From contig CAJULE010000014.1 of NCBI GenBank assembly GCA_910587445.1, forward strand, positions 1-58,862: a stretch of DNA of 58,862 nt, in the 5' to 3' direction. This DNA comes from an uncultured Christensenellaceae bacterium. GTDB lineage: Bacteria; Bacillota; Clostridia; Christensenellales; Pumilibacteraceae. A program made the position numbers and the translations under genes. The notes below the pieces were generated by a model that was given only the letters and a program-made list of their open reading frames with translations, searched no databases and was not told where the DNA came from. Positions 58,576 through 58,862 of the stretch are shown in pieces (position 1 is the stretch's first letter; each line of letters begins with the position of its first letter).

Positions 58576-58862
58576 AAAGTGCATTTTATATCCGCGAGTA
58601 AGTACCGAAATGCAAGTAGAGGGGTATAGTCTTGACGGACAGAAAAACAGTTTAAAAAGATTTGCCGAACGCGAAGAAATGCAAATAGTCGGAATCTATG
58701 AGGACGCGGGTAAATCGGGAAAATCGATAGAAGGGCGTCCGGCGTTTAAGCGGATGCTCTCCGATATTCAAGAAGGACTTGACGTGGATTACGTTTTAGT
58801 CTATAAACTTTCCCGTTTCGGCAGAAATGCCGCCGATATTCTCAATTCGTTGGAATTTATTC
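58559..58862 (+). CDS. Serine site-specific recombinase (partial, runs off the window)
   Basis: The first 101 residues of a serine recombinase. The catalytic serine is Ser15 in LYPRVSTEMQ, followed by DGQKNSLKRFAEREEMQIVG, GIYEDAGKSGKSIEGRPAF near 50-68 and the VDYVLVYKLSRFGRNAADIL block near 76-95 with the conserved Arg. This is the catalytic domain of the large serine recombinases that integrate and excise elements of this type. GGAG lies 7 nt before the ATG. The C-terminal DNA-binding part is beyond the edge, so integrase versus resolvase cannot be proved, though the mobile context favours integrase. Confidence 0.88.
   Translation, partial: MNREGKKCILYPRVSTEMQVEGYSLDGQKNSLKRFAEREEMQIVGIYEDAGKSGKSIEGRPAFKRMLSDIQEGLDVDYVLVYKLSRFGRNAADILNSLEFI

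Larger units (their letters stand above)
50660..58862 (+). mobile_element. Left part of an integrative mobilisable element
   Basis: From behind rlmD to the window edge every gene is on the plus strand, A+T-rich relative to the core, and of mobile-element type: XRE regulator, restriction-modification, KilA-N, relaxase, serine recombinase. A relaxase plus an integrase-type recombinase without visible transfer (T4SS) genes suggests a mobilisable rather than self-transferring element, but its right end is outside the window. The left boundary is uncertain; it could lie inside the C-terminal extension of rlmD. Confidence 0.72.

Overview
The window reads as chromosomal DNA of an anaerobic, probably gut-dwelling member of the Clostridia (Bacillota). 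Support comes from a YyaC-type sporulation protein, a DUF1858 redox protein, a NifU-like/GGGtGRT gene pair, a DivIVA-type protein, lipoproteins with Gram-positive lipoboxes, adjacent gyrB-gyrA, and many textbook sigma-A promoters (TTGACA-17-TATAAT). I would not name a genus. The core is moderately GC-rich with C/G-ending codons. Islands at about 11.6-12.8 kb, 31.5-33.4 kb and 50.3 kb to the end are visibly more A+T-rich and look acquired. No rRNA, tRNA or CRISPR array was recognised.

Layout. 0-5.4 kb: a PRC-barrel protein (minus strand), then DUF1858, pth and mfd. 5.4-11.6 kb: a parvulin-type foldase lipoprotein, hisC, then an operon of a small membrane protein, nicotinate phosphoribosyltransferase and a DivIVA-like protein. 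11.7-12.8 kb: an AT-rich two-gene island (DUF6883-like plus DUF4926-like). 12.9-18.5 kb: the NifU-like/GGGtGRT pair and a heterodimeric ABC exporter. 18.6-22 kb: yyaC, a long CvpA-type protein and an unrecognised gene. 22.2-30.3 kb: surface glycan genes, namely a GH2-like protein lacking the catalytic motif, a beta-propeller-like lipoprotein, a permuted membrane-anchored GH3 and a small four-helix membrane protein. 30.3-31.5 kb: rplM-rpsI with a structured leader. 31.5-33.4 kb: an XRE regulator with a protein of unknown function, then a DUF559 gene flanked by inverted 48-bp hairpin repeats. 33.7-40 kb: gyrB, gyrA, a metallophosphoesterase and a zinc-ribbon protein. 40.3-47.2 kb: a glycosyltransferase, then a LytTR two-component system directly upstream of a second permuted GH3 plus small membrane protein pair. 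47.3-50.6 kb: citrate synthase and rlmD.

From the 3' end of rlmD to the window edge lies part of an integrative mobilisable element: an XRE regulator, a BcgI-like fused nuclease-methylase with a one-TRD specificity subunit, an unknown overlapping gene, a sigma-region-4-like protein, a KilA-N protein, a relaxase, a small possible ribbon-helix-helix protein, a decayed small gene and the start of a serine recombinase.

The most notable observations are these. An exact 11-bp direct repeat with 20-bp periodicity sits just upstream of a good promoter between the LytTR regulator/kinase genes and GH3 number 2, implying a local signalling-to-glycosidase circuit. The GH3/small-membrane-protein cassette is present twice. 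A DUF559 nuclease gene has its 3' end formed by the flanking repeat. The relaxase gene has a strong ribosome-binding site placed in front of an AUA codon. A truncated BcgI-like system overlaps a gene of unknown function. The GH2-like protein lacks the Asn-Glu catalytic pair.
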